From: Alicyclobacillus tolerans
GTDB taxonomy: Bacteria; Bacillota; Bacilli; Alicyclobacillales; Alicyclobacillaceae
Reading direction: 5' to 3'
Length of the DNA: 64,000 nt
NCBI RefSeq assembly: GCF_001447355.1
Contig: NZ_JXBW01000003.1
Location: forward strand, 1-64,000
The position numbers were made by a program, and so were the translations under genes. The notes under the pieces are model-generated. The model made no database searches, was not told the DNA's origin, and was given only the letters and a program-made list of their open reading frames with translations. Shown one piece after another: positions 63,175 through 64,000 of the stretch (its first letter is position 1; every line of letters begins with the position of its first letter).

Positions 63175-63864
63175 TTACGGATTGACCAAACGGCGGCCAA
63201 CGCGGATCATTGTTGCACCTTCTTCAATCGCGACTGGAAAGTCCTGAGACATCCCCATTGAGAGTTGGTCAAAGGTCGACAGAGACAGACGGCTTTGCAA
63301 GTCGTCGCGCAGTTCGCGCAACGTGCGAAAGACGGGACGTACTTGTTCCGGATCGTCAACCTGCGGTGCCATCGTCATCAAACCACGCAGCACGAGATTG
63401 GGCATCCCGAGCATCGCCGTTGCGGCCTCCATACACGCTTCGGGTGGAAAGCCATGCTTCTGTGATTCCTGTGCAACGTTGACCTGAATGAGCACGTTAA
63501 GTGTTCTGTCTAGACGCTGTGCTGTCTCTGCAAGGGCGAGCGCAAGTTCCAGCCTGTCCACGGAATGCACCCAATCAAAGCGCGGCGTAACATACTTGAC
63601 TTTGTTGGTTTGCAGCGTACCGATGAAATGCCAAGTCAGCTGTGTTGCGGCTGGATGCATCAACTTCTCGCGTGCTGCCTGCCACCGATTTTCCGCCGCG
63701 TCCGTGATACCATTCGCAGAAAGTGCCGGTAAAATATCAGGCGGTGCTGTCTTTGTCACGGCGATCACGCGCACGTCCGCCGGATCGCGGCCGGCTTTCG
63801 CACAGGCCGCTTCTACGTGCAGACGAATCGCCGCCACATTCTCATGTACGTATGCAAAATCCAT
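63175..63864 (-). CDS. ylmE: PLP homeostasis protein (YggS/YlmE, PLPBP family)
   Basis: This 229-residue alanine-racemase-fold protein binds pyridoxal phosphate without known catalysis and balances vitamin B6 and amino-acid pools. The PLP lysine is in RVIAVTKTAPPD. HFIGTLQTNKVKY and GLMTMAP and SMGMSQDFPVAIEEGATMIRVG are family signatures. AGGGGG lies before the ATG. It is 17 bp downstream of ylmD. Confidence 0.95.
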   Translation of the reverse strand: MDFAYVHENVAAIRLHVEAACAKAGRDPADVRVIAVTKTAPPDILPALSANGITDAAENRWQAAREKLMHPAATQLTWHFIGTLQTNKVKYVTPRFDWVHSVDRLELALALAETAQRLDRTLNVLIQVNVAQESQKHGFPPEACMEAATAMLGMPNLVLRGLMTMAPQVDDPEQVRPVFRTLRELRDDLQSRLSLSTFDQLSMGMSQDFPVAIEEGATMIRVGRRLVNP

Positions 63865-63881
63865 ATGTGCCCCCTACTGAA

Positions 63882-64000
63882 TCAACGTTGCGGATCCGTC
63901 AGTGCGATGATGGCCATCTGCCGGCCAGCCCGACCTTGCTCGCGCCTGTGCGAAAACAGATGATGGGTCCGGCATGCAGTACATAGTCCACAATCGTCGA
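63882..64000 (-). CDS. ylmD: YlmD / polyphenol oxidase (laccase-domain) family protein, C-terminal part
   Basis: Only the last 39 codons lie in the window; the gene continues past position 64000. The visible sequence DCGLCTACRTHHLFSHRREQ followed by GRAGRQMAIIAL is the typical C-terminal CxxC and SHRR...GRQ end of the YlmD/YfiH multicopper-like family, implicated in purine nucleoside phosphorolysis and adenosine deamination. The ylmD-ylmE order is conserved. Confidence 0.9.
   Translation of the reverse strand, partial: DDCGLCTACRTHHLFSHRREQGRAGRQMAIIALTDPQR

Overview
This window is a chromosomal housekeeping segment of an endospore-forming Firmicute of the class Bacilli, with moderately high GC. 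Three kinds of gene support this. The gene order follows Bacillus subtilis blocks closely: trmD-rimM-ylqD-khpA-rpsP-ffh-ylxM-ftsY-smc-rnc, fab/plsX/fapR, rpe-rsgA-prkC-prpC-rlmN-rsmB-fmt-def-priA-coaBC-rpoZ, the pyr operon, and divIVA-ylmHGED. There are sporulation genes: an alpha/beta-type SASP, spoVM and a phosphosulfolactate synthase. There is also a sulfoquinovosyl-lipid gene pair. Sulfolipid in a non-photosynthetic spore former points to the Alicyclobacillus group; that placement is inference.

Layout. 1-2.2 kb: a DDE transposase and a gene-poor stretch with two inverted repeats, next to the 3' end of trmD where rplS would normally lie. 2.2-11.7 kb (- strand): translation, signal-recognition particle, SMC and RNase III genes. 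11.8-19.6 kb (-): fatty-acid and phospholipid initiation genes (fabF, acpP, fabG, fabD, plsX, fapR), then rpmF, yceD, a patatin-like protein, coaD and rsmD. 19.9-24.6 kb: an amidase (+) and a lipid-headgroup island (-) of psd, UDP-sulfoquinovose synthase and an SQD2/SqdX-like glycosyltransferase. 24.7-44 kb: SASP, recG, yloU, rpmB (+), spoVM and the long rpe-to-rpoZ block, then yicC and a Ca2+-type P-ATPase. 44.3-48.8 kb (+): rqcH, glutamate dehydrogenase and an MFS transporter. 48.9-57.7 kb (-): the pyrimidine operon pyrR-pyrB-pyrC-carA-carB-pyrF-pyrE, with a PyrR-type attenuation leader. 57.7-64 kb: rluD, a frameshifted lspA, comA (+), a DksA/TraR-type protein, small membrane proteins, divIVA and ylmHGE, ending inside ylmD.

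Most notable: (i) the sqdB-sqdX pair, with both proteins close to the plant SQD1 and SQD2 enzymes; (ii) lspA broken by an in-place 32-bp duplication (28-bp direct repeats); (iii) a second sulfite-fixing enzyme (ComA family), so two sulfonate routes lie in one window; (iv) a fapR reading frame whose DNA-binding domain has no ATG, GTG or TTG start; (v) several genes absent from otherwise conserved junctions (rplS, fakA, gmk/remA, sepF, ileS, pyrP, pyrK/pyrD). Most genes are tightly packed, with 1-20 bp overlaps that suggest translational coupling. No rRNA, tRNA or CRISPR array was seen.
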